DNA of 64,000 nucleotides from Pyropia yezoensis (taxonomy: Eukaryota; Rhodophyta; Bangiophyceae; Bangiales; Bangiaceae). The notes beneath the pieces are model-generated. The model was not told where the DNA came from. It saw only the letters and a list, made by a program, of their open reading frames with translations, and made no database searches. The number at the start of each line of letters is the position of its first letter. Position 1 is the first letter of the stretch. Location: assembly GCA_009829735.1 (NCBI GenBank), contig CM020618.1, positions 6,384,882 to 6,448,881 on the forward strand, written 5' to 3'. Below, piece after piece: positions 19,883 through 30,714 of this stretch. The position numbers were made by a program, and so were the translations under genes.

Positions 19883-21347
19883 TCAACGAAGAGAAGCATA
19901 AAAACGCGTGGCTCGGGCACTGACAACAATCAGCTCATGCCGCAACCCCCTCACCAAAAGCCCGCGGAGAGTGCAGCAACGCGACAGACCCGAGTATACA
20001 AGGCCCTGCTTTCTCCACATCTGCTTGGAGAAATCAATGGCGAGAGAGTCCAACGTCATCCCCTGGCACCTGTGCATGGTAACCGCCCAACCAAGAACCA
20101 GGGGAATCTGTGTGCGCGAAGCCAGCTTCTCTCCACAGTTGTCCACCACATCAAAAGCCTGGGGCTGCACCCGCACGACCTCTCCACCGAAATCACACTC
20201 AACGTACACACCAGCAGCTACACTGGTAACTGTGCCCTGCTTGCCAGGCGGGACAGATTCAACGCGGCGCGTAGAAATGACTACCGCCCCGACCTTGAAC
20301 TCCTTCGACGCGGCGACCATTCCGGCGAGCTTGCTGAGCGCGTAGCGCTGCCTCGCGGGATGCGTGACAAGCACAGTGTCTGTCGCGCGGAACTCGACCG
20401 CAGGGGCGGGTAGCTGCGCCATTCGCGCGTCGTGCAGTGCGTCAACAGCGACGTTGGTAGCCCTCACCTGAGTGCGCTGGTCCCACTCCGCATTCGACAC
20501 CCCCGCCGATGTCGCGTTGAGCAAAGCGATGTCGGCGTCCGTCTGCTCGCCAAGGCGGATGCGATGTAGGACTTGGAGGAGCACTAGATCTCCAGCATGG
20601 CGGTGCACCCCTGGTAGCTGGAAGACGGTGCCCCATACACTGCTTACCGTCTGCCGCCACGTCGGGGTTTCGTACATGAAGAGTTCCCGGCTGTTCTCTT
20701 CCTGCATAACAGGCCCAAGCTGGTGCGGATCGCCAGCAACTGCAATCAGGGACAATCAAGGCACGTAAGAAGGGCCACATGATAGCACGCGGATGGAGAT
20801 GTAAGAATGGCACCCCACGGACAGCAACAGAACACGAAACGGACCAGTACCTGTCAGGATAGCCGCCGAGACACACGACCACTGCATTAGGGCGAAACGT
20901 ACGTAGGACCTGGCGCCCGCCCCACGGCTCGCCCTGCATATGGGCAGGAGATAAGCTGCGCAAAACAAACTCCAGCTGCGTGAAGTGCCTGCCAGGAAAA
21001 GTCGGGGCCTCATCGACGACCACAACACGTGACTGCTCCAGCCTGGTCCTCAGGCGGGGCTTCTTCATAAGAAGCTCCAGCGTGTGCTCCTTGGAACAGT
21101 CGGTGGTCGAGATGCCAAGGTGCGAGTGGTAAGACTGCCCGTCGATCTGACCGGCTGCCGCCCACGTCCACGCCATCACGAGCACTGCATCGGTGCCGTA
21201 GCGCTGCCGAGCTTCCTGGATGCAGGAAAGCAAGACACGAGACTTGCCACAGCCGGCCGGACCCACGACAGCGACGTTGGACCCGGCGACGAAAGCAGTC
21301 CACGCACGCCGCTGGCCGTCGTCGAATGTCCTCACGAACACCTCCAT
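19883..21347 (-). CDS. PIF1-family DNA helicase, two exons
   Basis: An ATP-dependent 5'-3' DNA helicase of the PIF1/RecD-like SF1B group. Exons are 21347-20903 and 20739-19883, giving 433 aa from ATG 21347. The intron (20740-20902, 163 nt) begins GTACGT and ends TTGCAG; joining restores GGRQVLLAGDPHQLGPV, the family's motif III region. Other motifs: Walker A GPAGCGKS (~30), motif Ia near GQSYHSHLGI, Walker B VVVVDEA, and the motif VI region LGWAVTMHRCQGMTLD with YSGLSRCC. It is about half the size of yeast Pif1, with only the helicase core. It lies in a lower-GC island next to a transposase-like gene, and such small PIF1 copies often travel with mobile elements; it could equally be a resident helicase. 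The C-terminus may be overlapped antisense by the gene ending near 19814. Confidence 0.85.
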
Positions 21348-24300
21348 CGCCGTTCGAACTGGCTCTGCAACGGGCCACCGACGGCGAGATGGCACGCACG
21401 GAGTGGGTTGGTAAGGGGCGGCGGCAGGAGAGAGCAGACGGAGCAGATCGAGGATACACAGCAGAGACACACTCTCGACAGACGGGGTCTTGGCTTCGGG
21501 CGAGGATGTGACTGGCCGGTTCAGTGTCACCTGGCCAATGAGGACACCAGCGACACAAGAAGCTCGGCCACAGGCTGCGCAACTGTGCTGACATTGCAAG
21601 GCGACCAATCAATCAGGTTCCACGACACCATCGAAAATCTTGCCGGTCATGGTTTCTAATTGCAGTCTGGCTTTCAACGTTGGTGCACATCGGTCTCGTG
21701 GGAGATGCTAGACCCTTGACGCTTCCCCTGGGTCCCCTCAACTCACGCCTGCACCGCTACCCTCGTCGTAGACAGAGTATATGTCTTGCACATGGTCCCA
21801 GCGAGTGTGCTGAACGAGGCACCACGATCAAAGCAGTGGCCGTCTCAGCAGGCCCGCGACCCACCGCGTGTCGCGTCAGTGCGGTGGGGGGCTGCGCATT
21901 CCTTGCAAGTCATGCTGGTGACGCATATCCTAGCATTGCCATAGCGGCAGCCATGAGAGCCGAGCTCCATGCGAGGGTCGACGCGCTGCACACGTCAGCT
22001 TGATGCATAGCTCGATAGGCGGCGGAGCGGTAGCCGAAGGTTTGTGGACGCGCACCGGCGCGTAAGTACGCAGGATGGAGGCATTGGCAGCAAGGCAGGG
22101 TACAAGCCCCCGCCGAGGGCATCCCGGTGTAGGCAGGGTTGGGCGAGGGTACGGGCATGCTCGCCAGCTAGGGGCGGGAGTCGATCGAGAGTAGTATGTC
22201 AATGTCGTTCATCGAGGATGGCCCCACGACCGCACGAAGGACCAGTCCCCCTGATGGACCCCGTTAGACTCTGACGCACCCCGGGAGGGAGCGGAACCTG
22301 TGCACACACGTACTGCGGAGGGGTGGGGGACTGCTTTGCTGACACCAACCAAGACCCCAAGCAGCCGGTCCCAGTCTGCCGTCAAGGGTACTGGCCAAGC
22401 ACTCGCATTTTCACCCTCACACCCCCACTGCAACCACGCACTACCACCAACACTCATGGCGGCCGACGGTCATGCCACCTCCTACCCTCTCACACCCCCC
22501 CCCCTCCCAGGTATCGCCATGGACACGTGTGACGCCCCCCCTGCCCCCTCCCCTACCCGTCGCCTCTCCAACGCAAGAGCCGCAACCCCCACCGCGGCAA
22601 TTGTTTTCGCAACAGCCACAACCACCGCCGACGCCGTGTGAAGACCACGTACCCCACGGCGCCAGCCGCGCCCACGACCGTCTTCTTCGACGCATCTGCG
22701 TTAGCTGTCGGAGAGGACAAATCGCCGCGGCGGCCGCCGTCACCGGCCGTCGTCAACCCGCCAGCGGGGGCCCCCGCGGATGCGGATACAGAGGATGGGC
22801 AATCTTCCGTCCTGACAGGACCCGAGCCGAAGCCATCGCCCTGATACCACATTCACACTTCGTATCGCCAGCGTGCGCGGCCCGTGCCAAACTACGCCGA
22901 CTGTTCCCCAGACCTACCCTCAGTGGAGTGGTGCGCTCGGTCTCTTCTCAAGAATCGCCTGTTGGACGCGTCCGACGTTAATGAGGTGACCCCTCCCAGT
23001 GTTCCGTCTCCCAACCGGTATCTTGCATGCCATGCACGTGGGACAACCGATACGTGCAGCATGTCAGCGTCCTTTTGGGAGCCTACTATCTGCGGCGCGG
23101 TCCGTGGCATTCGTGGTTCCAGTGCACGGTGCTGTGAGGGGGCAGGGTGTGTCCAAAATGTCGGTAGGTCTTGCTTCCCCGTACCTCCCGTGGCCTCCTC
23201 TGCAGACCTCAAGTACTCGCCCGAGCTCTCTCCCACCCGTCAGACTCACGGCTCCCCCCTCTGTCCAGGTAAAATGCCCAAGGCGAGCACGCCCCTCTAC
23301 GCATTACTGCCGCCGCCTGGGGCTGGGAAAAAGGAAGGCATGACCCCCCCCTTGCCGCTCCCCTGCTCGTCCGGGCAACGCTACTGGGCGCGTACGCGGG
23401 AGCTGGCAGCACTCGCTCTGCGCGCACCACCAGCGCTGCTCATCTCCGCCGTCATCACGCCCCCCGGGCAGAAGGTCGTGCACTCCAGCGTGTCGCACGG
23501 CGCCGCACTTATGTCGCCGCTGCGGCTGTTAGCCGACCCGTTCCCGGCGGTCCCCATCGCCGGCTCGACGCAGACATTGTTGGAGCACCAAGGGAGGGGG
23601 TTTGACCTCTCCCCACCTGGTCCCTTTTACCCGCGCACCCAGACACACCGGCGAGAACAAAGGATGCCCACTTTTTCATGACCTGCCCCCTCCCGCCCGT
23701 TCCCCCCGTTATATAAGGGCCACGCGGTCCTTCACGCCCTCCCCGACTTGTCACGCAGCCTCGCCCCCTCACCGCAGCTCACCCATCGCCCGCCCCCCAT
23801 CGTGCGGCTTCCCTCGCATCTCCCCTACTTGCGGGACAACCCGCGCCCGTCAGTCCCTCCCCTGAATCTCCAACAGACGTCGGCCGCCGCCTCCTTGCGG
23901 ACCACCGTACGCGCCTCATCGCCATGGGCTCCAGAGGTCCACGCCCGTGCCGCACTAAACCGCAGCGACAACCGCAGCGAGCACTGCGCCTCTGGCAGTG
24001 GTGGCACGAGGAAGGCGCCCACGGCAACTCCGGTGGTGGCAGGGGGGGCAACAGCTAGCAGTCGCGCCCCCCAACTCGCCCACTTTCCCGCATCCGCTCC
24101 TCCGTCACCCCCGCACCCACCCCTGCCGCCTGCTGCACCGCCCGCTACCATCAGCGCGTCTGTGGCAGTCCCCGCACGGCCGCACGCTGCCCCTCGCCAC
24201 TGCAAGTCCGGGCCGCTGATACCATTGTCCCATCGGCGACGCGCAGCGTCGCGGCGTCAGTGCTCGGGGGGGCGGCGGCCGCAAGGCAAAGGGGGCGCCC

Positions 24301-24825
24301 CAGAAAGAGCAAGCCTCCAGTCCTGCAGGCCCCCGCCTTCGAAGCCGCCCCTCCGGCCAGCCGCGCACTCCGCATTGGGTGGCGCGGCCGCCCACGCCGC
24401 CGCGCGGCCTGCCGATGTCCTTAAGCGGCTGTCCGCCGCCAACCCGTTGCCGTCGCCGCTAGCGACCCACGCCGCGCCACAGCGTCAGCATGTGGGGCGG
24501 CGCCGGCACCACCTGAGGTGGGTGGGGGCGCACGCGAGGTGAGTTCGGCCCCCCCGCCGATCTTCGTCTCCCCGAAGCCGCTGCTTCCCCGGTCGGTCAA
24601 GCGGGTCCCCTCCGCCGGCACGCAGTAACCGCCACAGCTGCCGTTCGACGGTCCGCTACGGCCGCGGCGTCGCCGCCCAGCTTTCCGCCGCCACAAGTGT
24701 GCGAAGGCCGAACTCCTTGGGTGCAGCACAGACACTTCGACGCGAGCACACTCGCTCAGCCAACGTGCTGGAGTCCCCGCCTGGACTAGCACTAGCGATC
24801 GCACCGCCAGCACTGCCATCATCTT
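21348..24825. other. Long spacer, weak open frames only
   Basis: About 3.5 kb between the helicase and the KDZ-like gene. Small frames with some protein-like texture exist on + (22638-22844, 23274-23681, 23748-24542, the last Ala/Pro/Arg-rich), but none has a motif, a supporting splice signal or a partner. They are left uncalled. A TATA-like TTATATAAGG at 23709-23718 is a possible promoter for the 23748 frame. Confidence 0.3.
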
Positions 24826-27800
24826 CTACTGCTCTTCATTGGACGATGTTATCGATGCGCTCGTTGATATCGTTGGCGTAGACGGTACAGATGATGGGGG
24901 GCTCGGCAGCGGCGGCTCCGTCTCTGCTTGACCACACCCGCATGCGCACGTCTGCCGAGAAAAGTAGAACTTTCGAAAGTTGTAGTCGTCCGGGAGGGGG
25001 TACGTGCACGTAGAGCGTGCATGCGCATGCACGTTGTGGACGATGGTGTGCAGCTTCATAATGCGCATGTACTCATCTTGGCCGCACGCCCTTAGCGTCT
25101 TCATCATTGCCGCAATAGGGGAGTTCCTCTGCTCGTGAGCGACCGTGTTCTTGCCGTCCATAGGGGAGTACGAGCGCGGGTTGAAAATATCGCTGCACAC
25201 GTGGTTGACAATGTGGAAGAGGTCGGAGATGATGACAACAATGGCAACGAACAATGGGAGCTTGCCTAAAGCGCTGCGCAGCGCGCCGCAACCAAAGTCG
25301 TACACAATGAAGTGCGGCAGAAGAGCGAAGCGGGTGATGATGGCATTCAACAGGGCGTATGGCCCCTCCCGCTTCTCCAGGACGACGAACCCAATGAGCT
25401 TTGGGTGCGGGCATGCGCAGCAAACAGTGAACGTTCCGGGAGAGAAGAACTTGCGAATCGCCTGGTAGTGCTTTGCGCACATGCCCAGCTCCGGCTGCTC
25501 GCCAGCGGCAAAGGGCCCAGGGCGGCACTGGCTCAAGCCCGGGAAGAAGCACCCGGTGACCATCGCGTCGTCCGAGGTGTGAGGAAACCGCGCACGAAAG
25601 CGCTCGCGCAGCTCACTGGGTGACAGCGAAGGGTCCAGCCAGTCCGTCCCAAACTCCAGTGCCGTCCGATCGCCACCTTCTCCCTCACGGGGGAGGTGGT
25701 AGTCCGTCACCGTGGCACATACAGAGCGCAACGCAGCCGCTACTTTGCGACGCAGGCGCTCAAACGTAGGCTCATTGAACCGCATGGACACGAGGCAGGC
25801 CATCAGCAGCCTCAACTCGTACACAACGCGCGCTTTTGACGCCGCCAGGATGTCAGAATCACTCGGGGGGGCGTTGCCGACAAGACCGGGTTGAGTTCGG
25901 GCCTTGGGATTGCATGCAGCCCCTAGCAGCATATCCACACGACTACCTGCATCAGGTGCCTCTAAGTCGCCCGCGACGCTCTCCAGAACGGCTACATGTC
26001 GCGGTTTAAAGGCGTTGACAACAGCGTCCGTCGCGAGCGCCACGCAAAAGGACGTAATGGGCTTGTACTGATCTGCGCCCAGACCCGTAATGGCGGGTCG
26101 CAGGCAGCGGGGGTCAGATGGCTCAGCAACAGTAACGTTCTCGTGGTGCCGCCGTGCAGCTGCTGCCTCTCGTCCCGCGCGCACAGCAGCTGCTGGTAGA
26201 CCTCCAGGACGCTGAGCTCCTCCGGCTTCACCGCGACGTCTTCCTCGTCGGCGATGCGGTGCCGGCCGGGCCACCCGCCGAGGTCGGGGCGGCGGTGTGT
26301 CGTGTCCGGACGACGACCCCCCGTCTGAGACCTCATTCCCGAGTCCGTCGTCGAGTCCAGTGTCCACAGCAGCAGCAACCGCGGTGTCGAGCCATTCTCG
26401 GATGTGAGCGGCCGTGGCAACATCAGAGGCGACGCGATGGGCAGGACGGGAGTTGGCAATCTCGTTCGTGAGCACGTGGCGGATGCGCTTGACGATTCCG
26501 CGGGCGAGCTCAATCGCTGACCGTTTGAGCTCCCACACGCTGTCCAGAAGCGCATACAGGCTCTCCAGCTTGCTCTTCTCAAACTCTTCACAGGCAGGGA
26601 CCCGGTCAGCCGGTAGAGCGGCGGGGCACAAGAAGAACAGAGCTCTTTCCGCGCTGGGGAGCTGGCCCGTGTTGATGACAATCGCTCTTCCTGGCTGCTT
26701 GAGTGAGAGCCGTATGAAGCGTCTCACTGCCTCCGACCCGCAAAGACTTCCTGCACGCACGCGCTCCGAAACTGATACACACGGCTGGCACGGATTAGAA
26801 AACGGCTTGCACGCCAGCCGCCGCAAGAAGCCGAGCCAAATCCCATCTGCCGTCACCACCCGGAAGCGGCCGTCCTCCTCCTGACAGGTTCCGCACGTGA
26901 ACGCCCACTGGGGAGGGTTGTCCGTCATCAAACGAACCGCGGCGTTGAACACCTTGTTGATCGTCTGCTTGGCGCGGATGTGGCAGGCGGACGCCTTGCC
27001 CGCATCGCGCCGATCCAGGTACGACCGCCGCCATGTCTCGGATGAGGAAGCGTAAGTCGTGCCGTCGAGCACCAGAGCAAAAGCCCACTGCCGCATCAGC
27101 ACCGACGTCGCCGCCGTACAAGCCGTGTAGATGACAACGCCCTGCTCACCGCCGTCGGCGCTGACCCACTCACCGCACTTCGTCGACGGGCAGAGATACG
27201 CTTCGAGGCGCATGGGACAGGGGCCAGCACTGCAGAGGATGACGCCCGTAGAGCCAATGTCGGGCGCCGCGCCCCGCGGAGTGCTACACTTCCTGCAACA
27301 CGCTGGTGCCGAAATTCTGTAGGTGCCGCCCTTTGCGACGAGCTCTCCGATTCCGGCGTCAGTCACTGTCGACCGGTGGCAGTTGAACAGCCCGATCGGC
27401 TTCTGTGACACGGACTGGACCACGTCGGCTTCGCTGTACGCTGTGCCCTCCCGGCCAGTCGGCGCGTCGTCGGTAGTCGACGCCGTCTTGTCAGCTGGGG
27501 CCTTCTGCTCCGTGTCTGCCTGCTTGCCCTGCTTCGCCGCCCCACTTTGGTCCCTGGCATCCGCCGTGCGCTTGAAGTGGCGCGTCAATGACACGTGCGC
27601 GCACGCCGCCGTTCTGGCCGTGTCACATAGCATGCACGTCGTCGTGAGCCGCGTAAAGCGAACTGGCGCGGCCACGACCCCGTCCCCGTGCCCAGTTACA
27701 GCGATGCCAAACACCGACTGTCCGACGACAAACCGCTCACAGTCACCGTCATCCACTCCATCGCCGTCCAACGCGCTGGGCAGCCGCGAGCTACACCGAG

Positions 27801-28677
27801 TGTGCAAGTGGCCGAGCGTGGACCGTAAAGCCCGCAAGTCAACGCCGAGAACACGAGCAAACTTTCGGAGGCTCTTCAGCATCGCCAGACCGTGCGTGCA
27901 GTTGATGTCCGTAGCCTCACCTTCGGGCCTTCGCATGACACTGAGTAGCCGCGTCCGGCCCTGGCAGCTGCAGTTAACAAAGCCGTTCCTTCCTACCCAC
28001 GTGCACGACACGTCCCGCTCCCCAGCAACTCCCGACAAGCCACCAACACACTTGGAGAAGAACCCAAAGATGTGCCTCAGGGGCCACACCTCCCCGCGAT
28101 AAGAAGCGGCGGACATGGCAGACAGCTGGTCGGACAGCGCCTCCGCGCTCAACTTGTGGGTCGCCTGTACCATAAGCTTCTGCGAGAATCGCTCCGCCCC
28201 ATATTGCAGCAGCGCCATGGCCATCGCCCTGCGACACCCAGTAGAAAGCGTCTCGCGAGTGAAGCGCCGAGACCCAATTGGCCGTCCTCCCTTGCCCTCG
28301 GCGCCTCCGGTGTGCTTTTGCGTACCTCTCGCATCGCCTTCATCGCCAAGGTGGTCCATACCGGCGCCCGCGTCCTCATACCGAGATCGCTTGATGGAGT
28401 ACGCCGTTAAATCCGGCAACAGCCTTGGGCGCACCAGCATACGTGAAGGGGACAAGCGAGGTGCATGACGGATCGCAGCTGGGACTCGGCCTGCCAGCGG
28501 AAGGGTTATGGACATGCACGCCGACGGGGTGGGCCGCAACAAAGAGGGGGCCAGAAGCAGTCGCCTCTGCGCTCTCGTCGTCCCAAACCGAGGTTGTGCA
28601 GACACGTCTTCGCCGCCAGGAGCAGCTTCAGGAAGCAATGCCGGCTTCCCTGCAACAATGATGGGTGGAACATCCAT
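24826..28677 (-). CDS. KDZ/HMGXB3-type transposase-like protein
   Basis: A 1283-residue single-exon protein resembling the KDZ transposase / HMGXB3-like group (RNase H-fold DDE transposases with Cys clusters). In the C-terminal part, VYDFGCG (~1126), SDLFHIVNHVC (~1151) and AHEQRNS (~1181) match the spacing of the D, D and E positions and the D-x2-H-x3-H signature of that family; INPRxY-like FNPRSY follows the second D. Residues ~235-266 contain CSCQ...CTHGLAM, a CxCx(n)CxH SWIM-like zinc motif. A Cys-rich region with CRKC, CSAGPCPMR and CPSTKCGEW occupies ~440-540. The first start in the frame is TTG at 28749; ATG 28677 is used here. The frame is intact over 3.8 kb, so the copy could be active or domesticated. 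I could not define terminal inverted repeats or a target duplication. Confidence 0.75.
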   Translation of the reverse strand: MDVPPIIVAGKPALLPEAAPGGEDVSAQPRFGTTRAQRRLLLAPSLLRPTPSACMSITLPLAGRVPAAIRHAPRLSPSRMLVRPRLLPDLTAYSIKRSRYEDAGAGMDHLGDEGDARGTQKHTGGAEGKGGRPIGSRRFTRETLSTGCRRAMAMALLQYGAERFSQKLMVQATHKLSAEALSDQLSAMSAASYRGEVWPLRHIFGFFSKCVGGLSGVAGERDVSCTWVGRNGFVNCSCQGRTRLLSVMRRPEGEATDINCTHGLAMLKSLRKFARVLGVDLRALRSTLGHLHTRCSSRLPSALDGDGVDDGDCERFVVGQSVFGIAVTGHGDGVVAAPVRFTRLTTTCMLCDTARTAACAHVSLTRHFKRTADARDQSGAAKQGKQADTEQKAPADKTASTTDDAPTGREGTAYSEADVVQSVSQKPIGLFNCHRSTVTDAGIGELVAKGGTYRISAPACCRKCSTPRGAAPDIGSTGVILCSAGPCPMRLEAYLCPSTKCGEWVSADGGEQGVVIYTACTAATSVLMRQWAFALVLDGTTYASSSETWRRSYLDRRDAGKASACHIRAKQTINKVFNAAVRLMTDNPPQWAFTCGTCQEEDGRFRVVTADGIWLGFLRRLACKPFSNPCQPCVSVSERVRAGSLCGSEAVRRFIRLSLKQPGRAIVINTGQLPSAERALFFLCPAALPADRVPACEEFEKSKLESLYALLDSVWELKRSAIELARGIVKRIRHVLTNEIANSRPAHRVASDVATAAHIREWLDTAVAAAVDTGLDDGLGNEVSDGGSSSGHDTPPPRPRRVARPAPHRRRGRRRGEAGGAQRPGGLPAAAVRAGREAAAARRHHENVTVAEPSDPRCLRPAITGLGADQYKPITSFCVALATDAVVNAFKPRHVAVLESVAGDLEAPDAGSRVDMLLGAACNPKARTQPGLVGNAPPSDSDILAASKARVVYELRLLMACLVSMRFNEPTFERLRRKVAAALRSVCATVTDYHLPREGEGGDRTALEFGTDWLDPSLSPSELRERFRARFPHTSDDAMVTGCFFPGLSQCRPGPFAAGEQPELGMCAKHYQAIRKFFSPGTFTVCCACPHPKLIGFVVLEKREGPYALLNAIITRFALLPHFIVYDFGCGALRSALGKLPLFVAIVVIISDLFHIVNHVCSDIFNPRSYSPMDGKNTVAHEQRNSPIAAMMKTLRACGQDEYMRIMKLHTIVHNVHAHARSTCTYPLPDDYNFRKFYFSRQTCACGCGQAETEPPLPSPPSSVPSTPTISTSASITSSNEEQ

Positions 28678-30714
28678 CGCCAAGCACCGAGGCCGTCCGT
28701 TACTCAAAATTCTCGCCTTCACCAGCCCGCCGGACTCCGATTGCCGCAAGATGGACCTCAGCTCCAGTCGAAAGAAGCCTCAACAGTAGAAGCGGGCGCA
28801 TCGAGGAGGCAGCGGCCACGACGGGCCACGCCCACCGCAAGCGCCAACAGTGCTGCCGCCGCCTCCAATGGACATTCCTCGCGGTGAGCACGCCGGCGGT
28901 AGCCACCACCCACCGCCGGCGCCAGCACGCCACCACAGGCGCACGCACAACACCACAGGCGCACGCACAGCAGCACAGGCGCAGACGCACCGGGGGCAGC
29001 AGCCAGCCACACCCGCGCTGGACGCCGCGCCGCCTCCGCCAATCGACGGCCCTTGCCGCCGGCGCGCCACAATCGCCGCCAGCAGCCGACTCGTGCACAG
29101 GAAGCGCCGGCGGCAGCACCCGCCCACACCCGCGGTAGTCGCGGCGCCGCGGCCGGCACCAAAAGATGGTGGCGGCGGGCACACCGGTGGCGGCAACCAC
29201 CCACCGCCGGCGCCAGCACGCCACCACAGGCGCACGCACAACACCACAGGCTCAGGCACGCCGGGGGCAGCACCCGCCCTCACGCACACCGGCCGCGACG
29301 CCGCCGCCGGCATGAAGCGATCCTGGCGGCGGGCACGCGGGCGGGGGCGACGACCCACAGCCTGTGCCGGGACATAGGCGTGGGAAAGCCGATCGCCGTC
29401 GCCTCTCACGCGCTGGCGCCGCGAGAGCGGGGCAGCGGGCGCCGGTGGACCCGCGTCGTGGACGTGGCCCGCCGTCAGCAGCCGACGCCTGCCACAAGCG
29501 CGTCGCAGGTAGCGCTCACAGGCGGCCCCGCAGGCGGTTTGGACCCTGCGATCGGTGCGGCGGTCGTGGCGCGCCACGACTTCAGCGCCGCGGGCAGGCT
29601 ACATGCGACGCGCGCCTCTGGCACGTCGCACGGGGCACCTGGGAGCCCCGAACACGCGCGAGTGGCTTTGACGTGCTGACCACACACCGCCTTAGGCCCG
29701 CCAGCACCACTGTAACTCGTATACACCAAATCGAGTGAGTCAACGTTGCACGGTCCGCTGCGCAAAGCGTGGCCGCCGTCTCGGCAATCAGGACAACGGG
29801 CCCATTCATGCCAGGTGTATCGCACACTGCCCTAGCGCTGTGCGGTTGCACGAACAGCTGCCGGGCCTCAAACATCCCCTGTCCCACAGCCTCACATCTG
29901 GAAGGCCTCACGGACGCTGCCACGCGCTCGTGCACGTGGAGCCCGAGGCACACTGTACGGGGGCCGGTGTCGAGCGAGGCGCGCTTGCGACAGGAAGGAA
30001 GCGGACAGCTTATATGTACAGTAGCATTCTGCTCACCCCGGACTGGGTCATAGAAGGGGGGGGAAAGATGGGGCCGCCGCACACGCACTCACGCTTCGGA
30101 GCGACTAGCGCCCAATCGGCCACTGCAGGAGACCGCAAACGGCAGCACCGCCCATCAACGTTCGCGCTGGTCCCGCACGAAAGCTGATCAGGAACAGGGA
30201 GCGATTCTCTGGGGGCTTCTCCGACGTCATTGCTGCACGCGGACCGACCGTCGCCAGCGATGGCGCGAGGATCCCAACCGATCCCGCGACAGAACCACGC
30301 TTCAAACCATAGATATCATATTCGCACGTTGAAATCCAGAATATGCACCGGATTCTAACGACCGAACTCCATGGCATGGAACAAATACAAACAAGTGTGC
30401 GTTGTATTTGAAATAAAATTAAGGGCGCCCAAACCGCCCCAACCCCCCCCAGTCAACCCCCTGCAGCCCAGTAAACCCCCCTTGACTGGATATTCCCCCT
30501 CAGTCAAGGCTGCTATTTTCTCGGCTCGGAGCATACCGGTCGTCTTGAAAATTGGGTCGCAGTTTACTGGGTTGAAAAAAATCCCTGGCGTCGAGAATCG
30601 CCCTCGACCGTCGCCCCCGCGGGCGCGCCGTATTTGTCGTGCGCTCGACTGTTGTCGATGCCTTCCCTCCCTTCCACCTCTTAGGTGTATCTCCCTCGAT
30701 GGGCTTTGTTCGTT
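28678..30714. other. Spacer with ~290-bp-spaced direct repeats and TTGACTG cluster
   Basis: From 28905 and again from 29196 a segment of about 60 bp recurs nearly unchanged (CCACCGCCGGCGCCAGCACG, then GCGCACGCACAACACC), part of a degenerate CA/GC-rich repeat. Frames here are Pro/Ala/His/Arg-rich and not called. Near 30010 there is TATATGTACAGTAG. Around 30445-30575 lies a cluster of TTGACTG and TTTACTGGG inverted repeats, described separately. Confidence 0.5.
30449..30575. repeat. TTGACTG / TTTACTGGG inverted-repeat cluster
   Basis: CCAGTCAACCCCC at 30449, CCTTGACTGGA near 30480 and CCTCAGTCAAGG at 30498-30509 share the TTGACTG word in both orientations. CAGCCCAGTAAACC (near 30463) is matched in inverted orientation by GTTTACTGGGTTG (near 30562). 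The 12-mer CCTCAGTCAAGG is the exact complement of a word at 13298. The cluster ends about 140 bp before the TFIIIC start codon, so it may be promoter-proximal. Confidence 0.6.
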
